Source: Echiichthys vipera (lineage: Eukaryota; Chordata; Actinopteri; Perciformes; Trachinidae). From it: 64,000 bases of DNA. Shown here piece after piece: positions 35,063 to 46,494 of the stretch. The notes beneath the pieces were generated by a model. That model saw only the letters and a list, made by a program, of their open reading frames with translations, searched no databases and was not told the origin of the DNA. The position numbers and the translations under genes were made by a program. Positions within the stretch are counted from its first letter, which is position 1. Every line of letters starts with the position of its first letter. The DNA lies in contig OY829652.1 in NCBI GenBank assembly GCA_963691815.1, forward strand, positions 1,178,890 through 1,242,889. The letters are read 5' to 3'.

Positions 35063-35612
35063 TGCTGCAGTCGCTCCAGGCAAAGCTCTGGATCTACCTC
35101 TCAGTCCTGGTTCCTACCCTCACCTGTGGTCATGAAAGCTGGGTCAGGACCCAAAGAACCAGGTCCAGGTCAGGACCCAAAGAACCAGGTCCAGGTCAGG
35201 ACCCAAAGAACCAGGTCCAGGTCCAAGCGTCTGAAATGTGTTTCCTCAGGAGGGGGGCTGGAGTCTCCCTTAGAGAGAGGGGGAGAAGTTCAGCATCCGT
35301 GAGGAACTCGGAGTAGAGCCGCTGCTCCTTTGTGTTGAAAGGAGCCAGTTGAGGTGGTTCAGGATCATCTGGTAAGGATGAACCCTGGGCGCCTCCCTAG
35401 GGAGGTGTTCCAGGCAAGTCCAGCTGGGAGGAGGCCTCGGGGAAGACCCAGGACCAGGTGGAGAGATTAGATCTCCACACTGGCCTGGGAACGCCTCAGG
35501 ATCCCCCAGTTAGAGCTGGTTAATGTGGCCCGGGAAAGGGAAGTTTGGGGTCCCTGCTGGAGCTGCTGCCCCTGAGACCTGATCCAGGATCAGATGCTGA
35601 AGATGAGATGAG
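35063..35612 (+). mobile_element. RTE/Rex-like LINE 3' fragment
   Basis: Starts GTGCTGCAGTCGCTCCAGGC and skips to AAAGCTCTGGATCTACC, so about 30 bases are deleted. It has three 26-bp internal repeats and ends GAAGATGAGATGAG. Confidence 0.8.
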
Positions 35613-36142
35613 TTGTTTTGTTGCTAATGAGGCCCGGGGTCTCTCTTTAGAACTCTCCAGAACTCTTATGATGCTGCGCAGGAGCCGCCCGACCTGCCGG
35701 CGCCTGTCACCGCAGAGTGACAGGAAGGAAATGAAAGTGTCGGACGCCGCCATTGAAACCGCGGTCTTTTGCATTAAACATCAGAAGTGACTTTGTTGTT
35801 GGTGTGAAGCTCTCGCTGCTGCCCCCCCCCCCCCCCCCCCCCAGAGGATGATCAGTGATGGGGGAGGACTTCCATTGATGCCGTCGTATGCGTGTTAATG
35901 AGCGCGGCGTTTGCCTCAGAAGCTGGGATGAAAGGATCACGACGTGCAGACCTGAGTGCGCCCGGTCTCACGCGTGACTCGGTGGTGCAGCGGCGTCCTG
36001 TCACATCACACGGCTGCTGGTGCGTCACGTCGTCTCTTAATTAACCGCTCGGTGCTGGAGCAGGATGAGGTCAGAGGTCGTCTAAAAATAGCGCGGTGAT
36101 CAGCTGGTTATCAGAGCGGAGCTGCTCCTGTGAGCACGTGAA
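35613..36142. other. No gene; 21-base C-run at 35822-35842
   Basis: Unique sequence between LINE tail and 42-bp array. Confidence 0.35.
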
Positions 36143-37121
36143 GTTTTGCATCTATTTTTAGTCATTTTGAATCTTTTTGTGCTGGTTTTGCATCTATTTT
36201 TAGTCATTTTGCATCTTTTTGTGCTGGTTTTGCATCTATTTTTAGTCATTTTGCATCTTTTTGTGGTGGTTTTGCATCTTTTTTTAGTCATTTTGCATCT
36301 TTTTGTGCTGGTTTTGCATCTATTTTTAGTCATTTTGCATCTTTTTGTGGTGGTTTTGCATCTATTTTTAGTCATTTTGCATCTTTTTGTGCTGGTTTTA
36401 CATCTATTTTTAGTCATTTTGCATCTTTTTGTGGTGGTTTTGCATCTATTTTTAGTCATTTTGCATCTTTTTGTGGTGGTTTTGCATCTATTTTTAGTCA
36501 TTTTGCATCTTTTTGTGCTGGTTTTGCATCTATTTTTAGTCATTTTGCATCTTTTTGTGCTGGTTTTGCATCTATTTTTAGTCATTTTGCATCTTTTTGT
36601 GGTGGTTTTGCATCTTTTTTTAGTCATTTTGCATCTTTTTGTGCTGGTTTTGCATCTATTTTTAGTCATTTTGCATCTTTTTGTGGTGGTTTTGCATCTA
36701 TTTTTAGTCATTTTGCATCTTTTTGTGCTGGTTTTGCATCTATTTTTAGTCATTTTGCATCTTTTTGTGGTGGTTTTGCATCTATTTTTAGTCAATTTGC
36801 ATCTTTTTGTGCTGGTTTTGCTTCTATTTTTAGTCATTTTGCATCTTTTTGTGCTGGTTTTGCTTCTATTTTTAGTCATTTTGCATCTTTTTGTGGTGGT
36901 TTTGCATCTATTTTTAGTCATTTTGAATCTTTTTGTGCTGGTTTTGCATCTATTTTTAGTCATTTTGCATCTTTTTGTGCTGGTTTTGCTTCTATTTTTA
37001 GTCATTTTGCATCTTTTTGTGCTGGTTTTGCTTCTATTTTTAGTCATTTTGCATCTTTTTGTGGTGGTTTTGCATCTATTTTTAGTCATTTTGAATCTTT
37101 TTGTGGTGGTTTTGCATCTTT
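36143..37121 (+). repeat. 42-bp array, largest copy (about 23 units)
   Basis: Dimeric 42-bp units (TTTTTGTGCTGGTTTTGCAT plus CTATTTTTAGTCATTTTGCA), alternating GTGCTGG and GTGGTGG. Frames of 348 and 331 codons on opposite strands are repeat artefacts. Confidence 0.95.
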
Positions 37122-38049
37122 CAGTAACCCTGAACATTTGAGTCAAACAGCCGCTGTGATAGATAACGTCTGTGAGGATGAAGATGATGATGATGATGAT
37201 GACGACCTGAGTGGATGTTTATTCACCACAGACCTGCCCCCCCCCCGAGACCAACCTGACATGTGCGTCTTCATTATAATCCCAGATTAACGGAGCGGCG
37301 CCGCTCCGTGGGGCCGTGTGTGTGCGGCCTCTTCTCATTAAGTCTCCTCGCGTTCTTAAAGGCTGATATTCATCATCAGATTTATGCTGCTTTTAGGATT
37401 TTTAGTGCATTAATAATAATCACCATTTATCTTCCGCTGCCATGGCAACGGCTCAGCATCCACCCCGGTGCAGCCTGTTCGTATTTCCTCTCATCCTGCA
37501 TCCCGCACATCGTAACAGTTGGATATAAATCTCAGCTGTAACGGGCCCGTCACACTCGCTCTCACTGCTGTTTGTGAGGAAACTGCGAGGGAAGCTCCGC
37601 GTCTAAGGAGCCAATTAGTCCGCTCTAATTGGACACAAGTCCTCCGCAGCGTTACTGTCGCTGCGGCGCCTCTCCGGGGCACAGCTCCCTCTCCATTAAC
37701 CTGCTGCTCATCTGAATGCAGGAGGGCTCCGCGCAGGTTCACGCAGCTCTGAGCCGGACGCTCCTCATCCGTTACTAAGCAGGGAGCTGCAACAGCGGCA
37801 CCCGCGGACCCACCTGAAGTCGCTCCAGCACCCTCTCACACTGGCATCACTTTAAATGGTGTCGATTGACGTTGTGACATGCGGTTACACGCAGATGTCA
37901 TCTGTAACCATCTGTCAGTCGACACCGCGGCCACTTTAGATCAGAGCTGTGGGGAAGCTGAGGCCACGTCTCCATCAGCTGTTCTGGAGCAAACGAACCG
38001 GTCTGCGGTGTAGACAGGTCGGAGCGCGGCGCCGTCGGCTCCACGTGGC
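37122..38049. other. (GAT)n tract at about 37177-37203; otherwise no gene recognised
   Basis: 37260-37560 is repeat-free and contains TAATAATAATCACC-type AT-rich words. No coding support. Confidence 0.3.
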
Positions 38050-38181
38050 TCTAACCGTCTCCTTCAGTGGTCTGAACTTAACCGTCTCCTTCAGTGGTCT
38101 AAACTTAACCGTCTCCTTCTGTGGTCTCAACTTAACCGTCTCCTTCAGTGGTCTGAACTTAACCGTCTCCTTTTGTCGTCT
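38050..38181 (+). repeat. 27-bp minisatellite, 5 units
   Basis: Unit TTAACCGTCTCCTTCAGTGG followed by TCTGAAC. The LTVSFSGLN peptide repeat is an artefact. Confidence 0.9.
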
Positions 38182-38340
38182 GAATGTCGGTCAGACGGTC
38201 GATGCATCGCCGCTATCGTGCACGTTGGTCTGAGACGGTGAAAGTGTTGCGCTGTGACAGCGACTGAACCGGCACATCGGCCCTTTCCCCTCAGCAGATG
38301 GCGTTGCAAAGCATTATTGGTCAACTACCTGTGTCAATAA

Positions 38341-38343
<3 letters not shown>

Positions 38344-38390
<47 letters not shown>

Positions 38391-38420
38391 GCATGTGTGT
38401 GTGTGTGTGTGTGTGTGTAT
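38344..38420 (+). repeat. (GT)n microsatellite
   Basis: GT run with GCGTGTGCAT interruption. Confidence 0.93.
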
Positions 38421-38572
38421 GAAGATGAGGGTGTTTAGGTGTGTGGACACTCTCGTTGGGAGCTGTTGCCTAGGCAACGGCGGTGTCCAAAGCTGCTTCT
38501 ATTGTGCTGCCCACGTCTCAGTGCTCTGTGTGTGTGTGTGTGCGTGTGTGTGTGCGCGTGTGCGTGCGCGTG

Positions 38573-38811
38573 CATGCTTGAATCCCGGCTGGGGTCCTTC
38601 TGTGTGGAGTGTGCATGTTGTCCCTGTGTGTGCGTGGGTTTTCTCCGGGTTCTCCGGTTTCCTCCCACAGTCCAAAGACGTGCAGGTGTTCGGTTCATTG
38701 ATGACTCTAAATCACCCGTAGGTGTGAATGGTTGTCTGTCTCTGTTCGTCTCTATGTGTCCTGTGATAGACTGGCGTCCTGTCCAGGGTGGACCCGCCTC
38801 ACGCCGGATGT
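38573..38811 (+). mobile_element. tRNA-derived SINE, partial
   Basis: From CTTGAATCCCGGCTGGGGTC (B-box region) through GTCCAAAGACGTGCAGGTGT to GGGTGGACCCGCCTCACGCC. Head and tail missing; a GT-rich microsatellite replaces the head. Confidence 0.72.
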
Positions 38812-39037
38812 CATGCAATTTACACACATCCATTGTTGTTTTTCCCCTGTAGAGGCCCAGATGGTTCCCCTCTGTGTGCACTAATGTGCGGCCGTCATGC
38901 CTCAGCCGTCTCTCAGTGAACTTCACACCCTTGTAATGATGTGGATTCAGGCTCCTGCTGGTCATGTGACCTCAGTGGTGAAGGTCATCAGGGGTCAGGA
39001 GATTTTCTCCCGGTCACGTTTCAGCAGCTGGACTTTT

Positions 39038-39897
39038 TGAAGGAGTTCAAGGACCTCGGGATCATGTTCACGAGTGAGGGGACGATGGAGCGTGAGTTTG
39101 GCCGGAGAATCGGAGCAGCGGGGGCGGAGCTGCGGTCGCTCTACCGCACCGTTGTGATGAACAGAGAGCTGAGGAAGACAAAGCTCTGGATCTACCGCTC
39201 AGTCCTGGTTCCTACCCTCACCTGTGGTCCTGAAAGCTGGGTCAGGACCCAAAGAACCAGGTCCAGGTCAGGACCCAAAGAACCAGGTCCAGGTCAGGAC
39301 CCAAAGAACCAGGTCCAGGTCAGGACCCAAAGAACCAGGTCCAGGTCAGGACCCAGAGAACCAGGTCCAGGTCAGGACCCAAAGAACCAGGTCCAGGTCA
39401 GGACCCAAAGAACCAGGTCCAGGTCAGGACCCAGAGAACCAGGTCCAGGTCAGGACCCAAAGAACCAGGTCCAGGTCAGGACCCAAAGAACCAGGTCCAG
39501 GTCCAAGCGTGTGAAATGTGTTTCCTCAGGAGGGGGTCTGGAGTCTCCCTTAGAGAGAGGGGGAGAAGTTCAGCATCCGTGAGGAACTCGGAGTAGAGCC
39601 GCTGCTCCTTTGCGTTGAAAGGAGCCAGTTGAGGTGGTTCAGGATCATCTGGTCTGGATGAACCCTGGGCGCCTCCCTAGGGAGGTGTTCCAGGCACGTC
39701 CAGCTGGGAGGAGGCCTCGGGGAAGACCCAGGACCAGGTGGAGAGATTAGATCTCCACACTGGCCTGGGAACGCCTCAGGATCCCCCAGTTAGAGCTGGT
39801 TAATGTGGCCCGGGAAAGGGAAGTTTGGGGTCCCCTGCTGGAGCTGCTGCACCCGAGACCTTGTCCAGGATCAGAGGCTGAAGATGAGATGAGATGA
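39038..39897 (+). mobile_element. RTE/Rex-like LINE 3' fragment with expanded 26-bp repeat
   Basis: Encodes the LKEFKDLGIM, FTSEGTMEREFGRRIGA and LYRTVVMNRELRKTK segments of the RT C-terminus. Ten 26-bp units (39240-39505) follow, then the usual 3' end with GAAGATGAGATGAGATGAG. A frame of 213 codons passes through the repeat because the unit has no stop in any frame. Confidence 0.85.
39240..39505 (+). repeat. 26-bp minisatellite inside the LINE, 10 units
   Basis: Unit GTCAGGACCCAAAGAACCAG followed by GTCCAG. Other LINE copies in the window have 0 to 5 units at the same site. Confidence 0.93.
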
Positions 39898-40555
39898 GTT
39901 TGAACTTCTGATATTTGAATCAACCCAAATCTAGTTTTTCACACCAAAATAAAAAAACGCTGCTTTGAAATAAAGCTGCACTTTTTAAATTCCTGGTTAA
40001 TTTGATTCAAATGGAAAACAAATGCGCGTGAATGATCGTCCAGAGCCTCCAGAGGAGTTCACACCAGCTCTGCGGTGACAAATCCTGCCACGCTTTCATC
40101 CCTGTTCGAGGTCAGAATCAGCAGCCAGGTCTTTGATCATCAGACGCCATCATCTCGCTGCTGACGGACTCCCCCCCTCTGAACGCGGTGTTTGTGAAAT
40201 CCAGCGCGGAGCGAAATTCCCCTGAGACTTCTGGAAGATTCAGTTCTTGGGTGAGGAGGTTCGTGTACAGATGTCGCGTTCAGACAAAGCAGATCCCAAG
40301 TGTGATCAGTTAAGTGTTGCCGGTTGACCCGCACTGATCCGGGCTGAGCTGCTGTTTATTTATTCACACGCTTTGTTTTTCTTTATTCTGCTGAACGTGT
40401 GAGGATGAAACCGTGAGCTTTAGGTCTTAAAGCGTCTTCAGACCGATGCAAAGCAGATCGAAGTCGGCGTGTTTGCACTCAAAGTCATTTGAAAGACGTG
40501 AAGTGGACACAAACTGTCTCCGTGTGGTGCAGCAGAGGTGAACATGCACGCACTG
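39898..40555. other. No gene recognised
   Basis: Unique sequence; no supported feature. Confidence 0.3.
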
Positions 40556-41358
40556 TACTCAGGACAAAACGACTAAAAACAAACGCAAAACACCACAAAA
40601 ACACGACAAAATTACTAAAAACAGACACAAAACACCACAAAAACATGACAAAACGACTTAAAACAGACACAAAACACCACAAAAACATGACAAAACAACT
40701 AAAAACAGACGCAAAACACCACAAAAACATGACAAAATGACTAAAAACAGATGAAACACCACAAAAACATGACAAAACGACTAAAAAAGACGCAAAACAC
40801 CACAAAAACATGACAAAACGACTAAAAACAGACGCAAAACACCACAAAAACATGACAAAACAACTTAAAACAGACGCAAAACACCACAAAAACAAGACAA
40901 AACGACTAAAAACAGACACAAAACACCACAAAAACATGACAAAACGACTAAAAACAGATGAAACACCACAAAAACATGACAAAACGACTAAAAACAGACG
41001 CAAAACACCACTAAAACATGACACAACGGCTAAAAAAGACACAAAACACCACAAAAACATGACAAAACAACTTAAAACAGACACAAAACACCACTAAAAC
41101 ATGACACAACGGCTAAAAAAGACACAAGACACCACAAAAACATGACAAAACGACTAAAAACACACAGAAAACAGCACAAAAACACGACAAAACGACTAAA
41201 AACAGATGAAAAAAACCCAAAAACACGACAAAACACACAGAAAACAGCACAAAAACATGACAAAACGACTAAAAACACACATAAAACAGCACAAAAAACA
41301 TGACAAAACAGACGCAAAACAGCACAAAAACATGACAAAACGACTAAAAACAGACACA
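40556..41358 (+). repeat. 42-bp array, AC-rich relative
   Basis: About 19 units of AAAACAGACACAAAACACCA followed by CAAAAACATGACAAAACGACTA. The ACTAAAAACAGA half recalls ACTAAAAATAGA of the other arrays, and the period is the same. Towards the right it degrades into shorter units with AACAGCAC. Confidence 0.9.
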
Positions 41359-42711
41359 ATCACACAAGTTTCCACGTGTTTGTGAGCATGAAGAAGCACT
41401 GATCCTTTTTTTAAATGATCCATTCTGTCGTTTAGTTCATTTTGTGATATAAGGAAGCTACGGAGCACGCACATGGAGGCAGGGAGGTGACTGCAGCGCG
41501 TAGCTCCAGTGACCCCCCCCACCCCCCCTTCCCTTTACACCGCGGACACCCTGAGGTAAAACCGCTTCAACACACTCAACTAATCCCGTCCGTTGACGGC
41601 GTACAGCGGCTCCAAACCGGGTCTTGTATCCGGCTGCAGATCTCCTGATAACGGAGGCTTCTCCATCTTTACCGTCTCCTCGCTCTCCTCCTGTTGGACC
41701 CGTGGAGCGGCGGGTTAACGGCCCGGTTCCCCCTCTGGGCCGCGGGGCTCGACTGTTAGAACCTACTTCCTATTTATGAATTCACAGCTCTGCCACGTCG
41801 CACGCAGAGGCCGGCCTGTTCAAGAGCCTCTCTGAATAAATAAGCTGTCACCCCCGGGAGGGAAGGGGAGCGAGCGCAGCCGAGCCGCACTCCGTCTGAT
41901 GAAGAGTGTTTTCAAACTTGTGACAGGACGTGAGAGGAAACACGCCACGTGTTGGCGAGCGATGGACAGAGATGAGGCCTCGCTGGGCGCAGCAGCAGCA
42001 GCCTCCCTCCCTCCCGCCACGCTGCAGCAGGATGACGGTTCCCACGTGTTTCCACACCTCGCTCTCTCTGAACCCGCGTGCTTCGGCTTCTTCCGTGTGA
42101 TTTCCCAGAATGCCTCTGTGAGCTCGCTCCTCTCTGATTGAACGTGCAGCTGGCGAGAACCACGGCCGCCGCGCGGAGATTTCCCCGTAGATTAAAAAAC
42201 AAACAAACAAACAGAAAGTGAGAGACCTGCTTTATTCCAAGCACAACCTGTCTTGTCGCTGCATTGCATTCTGGTCCATTTCCTGCTCCTTTGGGTGCAG
42301 AACACCCCCCACCCCCCCCCCCCCCCCCCGCCGCTGTGCGGAGCGTCAGGACAAAATGGCGGCTGTACAAAGATGCCCCGCGCTCTTTAATCCACAGGAT
42401 GTGAAAACAAACCCGACATTTGGACGTGACAAACAAAGTTTCCTTCAGTCTCCAGTTTCTCCACAGGAGCAACAAACAAAGCGTCAGCGGCGCCAGGAAA
42501 CAGGAAGTGGGTCCTCAGTAGTCGCGTCCAACGGTTTCAGGTTTGTTTGTGTGTTTGATGGAAACATCAGAGCGAGGGCTGGAGGCAGACAGATGGTCTG
42601 ACGAGGAGGGAGCCTCCAATTAGACCTTTAAGAGGACACGAAGTTCCTCTCCGGAGGGAAATCACCAGCTCCAGGGTTTTTAACGGGCGGTGAAAGTTTG
42701 TTTTTCTCTCA
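41359..42711. other. No gene; C-rich run at about 42304-42329
   Basis: GC-rich unique sequence; open frames lack recognisable domains. Confidence 0.3.
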
Positions 42712-42891
42712 GGGCGCCCTCCCACTGTGCCTCCGTCCCGTGCCCCGTGCTTTAGGGTCCTTGTCCCCCCTCCAGGCCCGTTTGTACTCACACTACCTGG
42801 GCCTCGGAGAATGCTTCTTGCTGCCTATACGTCATCACGCCGTAACACGTCACACACATTGATGGCGTCATGGCGATGCGTGGCTTTGTTT
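42712..42891 (-). mobile_element. PIF/Harbinger-like element, one-end fragment
   Basis: GGGCGCCCTCCCACTGTGCC to GCGATGCGTGGCTTTGTTT; the rest is missing. Confidence 0.72.
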
Positions 42892-42999
42892 ACCACAGAA
42901 CGATCGATCATGAGCGTCAATAGTTGTGGTTATCAGATGGTCCTGAAGGGCGCTTCAGTGGCCTCGGAGATAATGGTGGTGATCAAAATCAGCGTCTCA

Positions 43000-43002
<3 letters not shown>

Positions 43003-43058
<56 letters not shown>
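43003..43058 (+). repeat. (AC)n microsatellite
   Basis: About 28 AC units. Confidence 0.96.
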
Positions 43059-43060
<2 letters not shown>

Positions 43061-43249
43061 ACGTATATGCTCCATCCAGAGGTTGAGAGCAGATCAGGAC
43101 GGATGTGGGGCTCAATATTTTAAATTTTCATTTCTCTGCCACCTGTCAATCACCTCTCTCAGGCGATAATTGATCGCTCTCTTCTCTCGTTTCCACCGTG
43201 CGGTCGTGTACGCAGCTCAGAGCCCATCAGAATATTAACGACGTCGTCG

Positions 43250-43486
43250 TAAGGATGAACCCTGGGCGCCTCCCTAGGGAGGTGTTCCAGGCACGTCCAG
43301 CTGGGAGGAGGCCTCGGGGAAGACCCAGGACCAGGTGGAGAGATTAGATCTCCACAGTGGCCTGGGAACGCCTCAGGATCCCCCAGTTAGAGCTGGTTAA
43401 TGTGGCCCGGGAAAGGGAAGTTTGGGGTCCCCTGCTGGAGCTGCTGCGCCTGAGACCTGATCCAGGATCAGAGGCTGAAGATGAGA
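43250..43486 (+). mobile_element. RTE/Rex-like LINE 3' end
   Basis: Starts GTAAGGATGAACCCTGGGCG and ends GAAGATGAGATG; strongly 5'-truncated. Confidence 0.78.
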
Positions 43487-43956
43487 TGTAGAACATATGA
43501 TGAATCATCTATGATCAGCGGAAGAGCGTTCGATTTCCTCCGTGTGTGATCTTTAAGTGTAAACACAGCGTGTGCATAATTAAGGTGCATCGTTCCCTGC
43601 ACACATGCTGAAGCCGTGTGGATGAATCTTTTATTACCGTGTCAAAACGTATCTGAGCCGTCGGCAGAAGCGGCTGTCCGCGAACCTCCGCATCTGAGTC
43701 CTCTTTCCTGCCTGGGCCTGACGATCCTTTGCCAAGATGGAAATAATGCAGCGATCCTCTTTACTCTATATGAAGAGCTCTTTTCCAAAACGAGATAAAA
43801 GCCAAATTTATATAAATGAGTTTGAGTCACTTTGCTGTTTAAAGAACCTTTTCACTGCTTCATCAGTGTTTCTGTCAAATCGCTTTATTTCCTGTTTAAA
43901 ATGGTCTCAAACCACGACCAGCACCACACCTATTTTTAGCCTGAACGCGATACGTC
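43487..43956. other. No gene recognised
   Basis: Unique sequence, except that GAAGAGCTCTTTTCCAAAAC (about 43770) matches the arms of the inverted repeat at 45221-45843. Confidence 0.35.
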
Positions 43957-45212
43957 CTCTCGACCAATCAGAATCCAGTGAGCGTTCTATGCGATCCAAC
44001 ACGGCGGCGCTCTGAAGCGAGAGAGTTTTTTGTGTCGTCCCTCCGTTCAACACGTTCAGACTGAGTGAAAGTGAAAAAAACGACTAAAAACAAATGAAAA
44101 ATACCACAAAAATGTGACAAAATGACTAAAAACAGATGAAAAACACCACAAAAATGTGACAAAATGACTAAAAACAGATGCAAAATACCACAAAAAGTGA
44201 AAAAAACGACTAAAAACACATGAAAAAACACAAAAACGATTAAAAACAGATGAAAAAACACAAAAACAGATGAAAACACCACAAAAAAAGTTTAAAAAAT
44301 GATTATAAACTGATGGAAACTCTCGACCAATCAGAATCCAGTGAGCGTTCTATGCGATCCAACATGGCGGCGCTCTGAAGCAGGAGAGTTTTTTGTGTCG
44401 TCCGTCCGTTCAACACGTTCAGACTGAGTGAAAGTGAAAAAAACTACTAAAAACAAATGAAAAATACCACAAAAATGTGACAAAATGACTAAAAACAGAT
44501 GAAAAACACCACAAAAATGTGACAAAATGACTAAAAACAGATGAAAAACATCACAAAAATGTGACAAAATTACTAAAAACAGATGCAAAATACCACGAAA
44601 AGTGAAAAAAACGACTAAAAACACATGAAAAAACACAAAAACGATTAAAAACACCACAAAAACGATTAAAAACAGATGAAAACACCACAAAAAAAGTTTA
44701 AAAAATGACTATAAACTGTTGAAAATTCTCGACCAATCAGAATCCAGTGAGCGTTCTATGCGATCCAACATGGCGCCGCTCTGAAGCGAGAGAGTTTTTT
44801 GTGTCGTCCGTCCGTTCAACGTGTTCAGACTGAGTGAAAGTGAAAAAAACGACTAAAAACAAATGAAAAACACCACAAAAATGTGACAAAATGACTAAAA
44901 ACAGATGAAAAACACCACAAAAATGTGACAAAATTACTAAAAACAGATGAAAAACACCACAAAAATGTGACAAAATTACTAAAAACAGATGCAAAATACC
45001 ACAAAAAGTGAAAAAAATGACCATAAACAGATGAAAAAAGACTAAAATCAGATGCAAAATACCACAAAAAGTGAAAAAAACGACTAAAAACAGATGAAAA
45101 AACACAAAAACAGATGAAAACACCACAAAAAAAGTTTAAAAAATGACTATAAACTGATGAAAACTCTCGACCAATCAGAATCCAGTGAGCGTTCTATGCG
45201 ATCCAACATGGC
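43957..45212 (+). repeat. Tandem triplication (units of about 363-438 bases) carrying 42-bp-like arrays
   Basis: CTCTCGACCAATCAGAATCC opens units at 43957, 44320, about 44727 and 45165. Each continues with AGTGAGCGTTCTATGCGATC and GAGAGTTTTTTGTGTCGTCC, then an array of AAAACAGATGAAAAACACCA and CAAAAATGTGACAAAATGACTA type. The fourth unit is cut after about 48 bases. Confidence 0.9.
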
Positions 45213-45220
45213 CCACTGTT

Positions 45221-45843
45221 AAAATGGATTTAGAGCGTTTTGGAAAAGAGCTCCTCAGATCTTTGTTCAGTGGTAAATGCAGCTTATTCATTCATGACGT
45301 GAGCACAGGAGCTTTGAACGGCAGCAGGTTTGTTGTGGTGGTAAAGGTGCGGCGTTGACAGACGCAGTGAAATATTAACCGTGTCACAATAAAGCTGGAG
45401 CAGGGAGGAGACGGCTCCAGCTTTAATGTGACTGGATTTAACCCCTTTCTGCTGAAAACACGGCAGACGTGTTTGCACGGGGACGGTCTCGTTCCTCACT
45501 CTGAAGATGAGGCGTTCTGTTGGAGGCGGCGGCCGGTGTCAGACCTGCAGCCGGCGCTGATTCATCTCGCCCTCGCTCTTTATCCTCCCCTCAGGGACCA
45601 GACGCCCTTTGACTCCTCGTCTCCATCGCCTCCGCTCTCTTCATTGGTCCGTCTCCTCCCTGCTCCAGCTTTAATGTGACCCGCTTAATATTTCACTGCG
45701 TCTGTCAACGCCGCACCTTTACCACCACAACAAACCTGCTGCCGTTCAAAGCTCCTGTGCTCATGTCATGAATGAATAGGCTGCATTTACCACCGGACAA
45801 AGATACGAGGAGCTCTTTTCCAGAACGCTATAAATCCATTTTA
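45221..45843. repeat. Large inverted repeat, arms of about 180 bases
   Basis: Left arm 45221-45403 (AAAATGGATTTAGAGCGTTT to AAGCTGGAGCA) pairs with right arm 45660-45843. Few mismatches are visible, and there are about 260 bases of spacer. The arms share GGTTTGTTGTGGTGGTAAAG and TTGACAGACGCAGTGAAATA. Confidence 0.88.
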
Positions 45844-45930
45844 ATAGTTTTCAGGAAAATTACATTTTTTACCTTTTTACCCACACATTTGGTTCATATT
45901 CAGTTTATCTTGTCAGAATGTTTTTTATGG

Positions 45931-45976
45931 CTCGGTCTGAACACGTTGAACGGACGGACGACACAAAAAACTCTCC
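45931..45976 (-). repeat. Inverted copy of the triplication unit core
   Basis: TCTGAACACGTTGAACGGAC and GACGACACAAAAAACTCTCC are the reverse complement of the GTCGTCC...CGTTCAAC segment of the 43957-45212 units, extending the inverted symmetry of the region. Confidence 0.8.
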
Positions 45977-46494
45977 CTCTTTAACCTCCAGTCAAATAAA
46001 AACTAGCCCGGTCCAACCAGGAAGTTGCTGGGGTTGGGGCTTGTCTTGAACATTGTTAGAAACACTTGGAGAACAGGTGGAAATGTTACTTAGTTTAGCT
46101 TTAGATCACTGAACTGTAAACCTGAATGACTCTGCTCGAGGTGAAGATGTGTGTGTGTACATAGAGAGAGAGAGCAGACTGTTAGATTAAAGTCCATACA
46201 GCACAGGCGGACTTCTCTCTCTGCTGTTTGAGGCTGCAGCCTGCACGTTCTGCACGTGTCTGATGATCATGCTGAGTTCAGTGGGGCAGTGATGCCGTCT
46301 GCCAATCACTGAGACTCAAACCTGACAGCGATCCTGACAGCAGCCGGTCGGGGTTTGACTTTAAAAAAACACCAACAAAACAAAAACCCTCCCAGATGCC
46401 ACTCAGGTGGTTTCACCTGCTGAAACTTCTTTAACTTTAACTTTATCACCGCTGAAGCGTTATTCCAAGAATCTACGACTCTCTGCATCAAATC
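45977..46494. other. No gene recognised
   Basis: Unique sequence; no supported feature. Confidence 0.3.

Noticed and set aside
36100..37146. 348- and 331-codon frames on opposite strands
   Set aside because: They run through 42-base tandem units; the repeating CKTTTKRCKMTKNR and HLFVVVLHLFLVIL patterns are artefacts of unit length.
38941..39582. 213-codon frame as a possible host gene
   Set aside because: It is the C-terminal part of a LINE reverse transcriptase followed by a 26-base minisatellite.
41848..42601. 127- to 187-codon frames in a GC-rich stretch
   Set aside because: Low-complexity residues and a C-run, competing frames on both strands, no domain or splice support.
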